A stretch of DNA of 64,000 nt from VRUE01 sp963703175 (lineage in GTDB: Bacteria; Actinomycetota; Thermoleophilia; Solirubrobacterales; 70-9). Position numbers and translations under genes: made by a program. The DNA lies in NCBI GenBank assembly GCA_963703175.1, contig OY969794.1:2046001-2110000 (forward strand), in the 5' to 3' direction. Position 1 is the first letter of the stretch. Every line of letters starts with the position of its first letter. This document shows, piece after piece, positions 63,281-64,000 of this stretch. Under the pieces are notes generated by a model. It saw only the letters and a program-made list of their open reading frames with translations, was not told where the DNA came from and searched no databases.

Positions 63281-64000
63281 TTGGAGATCGACATCGGTCG
63301 AGGCAAGAAGGGGAGGCGCGCTTACGGATTCGATGACATCGCGATCGTTCCGTCGCGCCGCACCCGCGATCCCGACGACATAGACATCAGCTGGGACCTC
63401 GGTCCTTATCGCTTTGAGCTGCCGCTCGTAGCCTCGGCAATGGACGGCGTGGTCAGTCCCGACACGGCTGTTTTGGTCAATCAGCTCGGCGGTCTCGGCG
63501 TGCTCAACCTGGAGGGGGTCTGGACCCGCTTTGAGGACGCCGAGGAGCAGCTGGAGAAGGTCGCTGCCGCGCCCAAGCACGAAGCGACCCGGATCATGCA
63601 GGAGATCTACGCCCAGCCGGTGCAACCCGAGCTGATCGGCAAGCGGGTCGCCGAGATCAAGGAGCGGGGCGCGGTCGCCTGCGGCTCTCTGACTCCGCAG
63701 AAGGTGCGCGACCACTACGAGATCGCGGTTGAGGCTGGGATTGACATCCTCGTCATCCAGGGCACGGTGATCTCAGCCGAACACGTCTCGACCACGGTCG
63801 AGCCGCTCAACTTAAAGGAGTTCATCTCCGAGGTGCCGGTACCGACCGTGGTCGGTGGTTGTGCCTCCTACTCGACCGGGCTGCACCTGATGCGGACCGG
63901 CGCCGTCGGCGTCCTTGTTGGTGTCGGTCCCGGCGCCGCTTGCACGACGCGCGGCGTGCTCGGGATTGGAGTCCCGCAGGCCACGGCGATCGCAGACGTC
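63281..64000 (+). CDS. guaB3: GuaB3-family IMP dehydrogenase-related protein, partial
   Basis: The first 240 residues; the frame runs off the window. TTG start with GGAGG at 63270-63274. KKGRRAYGFDDIAIVPSRRT at the N-terminus, then the TIM barrel, with the catalytic-Cys loop VGVGPGAACTTRGVLGIG near residue 217. The PGAACTTR form and the lack of CBS domains so far fit actinobacterial GuaB3 rather than the main GuaB. In Streptomyces-type relatives, GuaB3 acts in purine metabolism (GMP reductase activity in some). Confidence 0.92.
   Translation, partial: MEIDIGRGKKGRRAYGFDDIAIVPSRRTRDPDDIDISWDLGPYRFELPLVASAMDGVVSPDTAVLVNQLGGLGVLNLEGVWTRFEDAEEQLEKVAAAPKHEATRIMQEIYAQPVQPELIGKRVAEIKERGAVACGSLTPQKVRDHYEIAVEAGIDILVIQGTVISAEHVSTTVEPLNLKEFISEVPVPTVVGGCASYSTGLHLMRTGAVGVLVGVGPGAACTTRGVLGIGVPQATAIADV

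Noticed and set aside
1..64000. CRISPR arrays, tRNA/rRNA genes, insertion sequences, phage genes
   Set aside because: No regularly spaced direct repeats, cloverleaf-like sequences, transposase motifs (DDE or IS200-type) or phage structural genes were seen. Small tRNAs in gaps cannot be excluded with certainty without a covariance search.

Overview
The window is a GC-rich (roughly 65% by eye), densely packed bacterial chromosome segment. Many stop/start codons overlap (ATGA, GTGA) and GTG/TTG starts are common. Several traits point to a deep-branching actinobacterium of the Thermoleophilia/Solirubrobacterales type: a CysO/MoeZ/Mec cysteine pathway, an Rrf2-controlled SUF system, a WS/DGAT acyltransferase, and very large secreted beta-propeller proteins with repeats of the TLNGTVNP type. 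This placement is inference from gene content. No rRNA, tRNA, CRISPR array or insertion sequence was recognised.

Layout. 1-3.9 kb: truncated AddB-like helicase/nuclease gene, small hypotheticals, a HAD hydrolase, a GNAT acetyltransferase and sufT. 3.9-8.1 kb is an accessory island. It holds a membrane protein with no ordinary start codon, a 75-base nested hairpin, two paralogous divergent winged-helix regulators facing a duplicated ~100-bp intergenic sequence, and a Fic protein behind phased operators. 8.2-11.1 kb: fxsA, a wax ester synthase-type acyltransferase and ispH. 11.1-13.1 kb: an AT-rich leader and an AbiEi/AbiEii-like toxin-antitoxin pair. 13-16 kb: a thioredoxin-fold protein and a membrane/cupredoxin operon.

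16.2-24.4 kb is a minus-strand SUF region in the order rrf2-sufC-sufS / sufU / Rieske-sufB-sufD. Plus-strand genes are interleaved in it: a cysteine-containing ECF sigma factor, an esterase and a VOC protein. Two matching dyads, one upstream of rrf2 and one upstream of the Rieske gene, look like the operator of the regulator. 24.4-29.7 kb: a frameshifted MFS exporter, a sensor kinase and response regulator separated by an antiparallel VapBC module, htpX, and a degenerate nucleotidyltransferase-like protein. 29.8-39.1 kb: a cell-surface locus with one TetR gene, two giant secreted proteins and two more TetR genes. The secreted-protein operon and the second TetR gene share a 79-bp promoter element.

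39.2-43.5 kb carries the whole protein-thiocarboxylate cysteine pathway (moeZ, cysO, cysM, mec). It is interrupted by an ImmA/IrrE metallopeptidase gene and a 2-TM protein gene. moeZ and cysM share an identical 19-bp motif. 43.5-53.3 kb: CrtA-like monooxygenase, TetR/SRPBCC pair, DUF1802, hyuB/hyuA, nadB, a coiled-coil protein and a glycosyltransferase. 53.4-64 kb: a lone Flp-like pilin, a second PIN toxin-antitoxin module (toxin C-terminus frameshifted), rph-rdgB-CDF transporter, a roadblock-like protein, tldD/tldE, an HU protein, a LysM protein, a D,D-carboxypeptidase, a PfkB-type sugar kinase and the start of guaB3.

The themes that link genes are sulfur and Fe-S metabolism (sufT, the SUF region, the CysO pathway) and a scatter of small accessory modules dropped between housekeeping genes.
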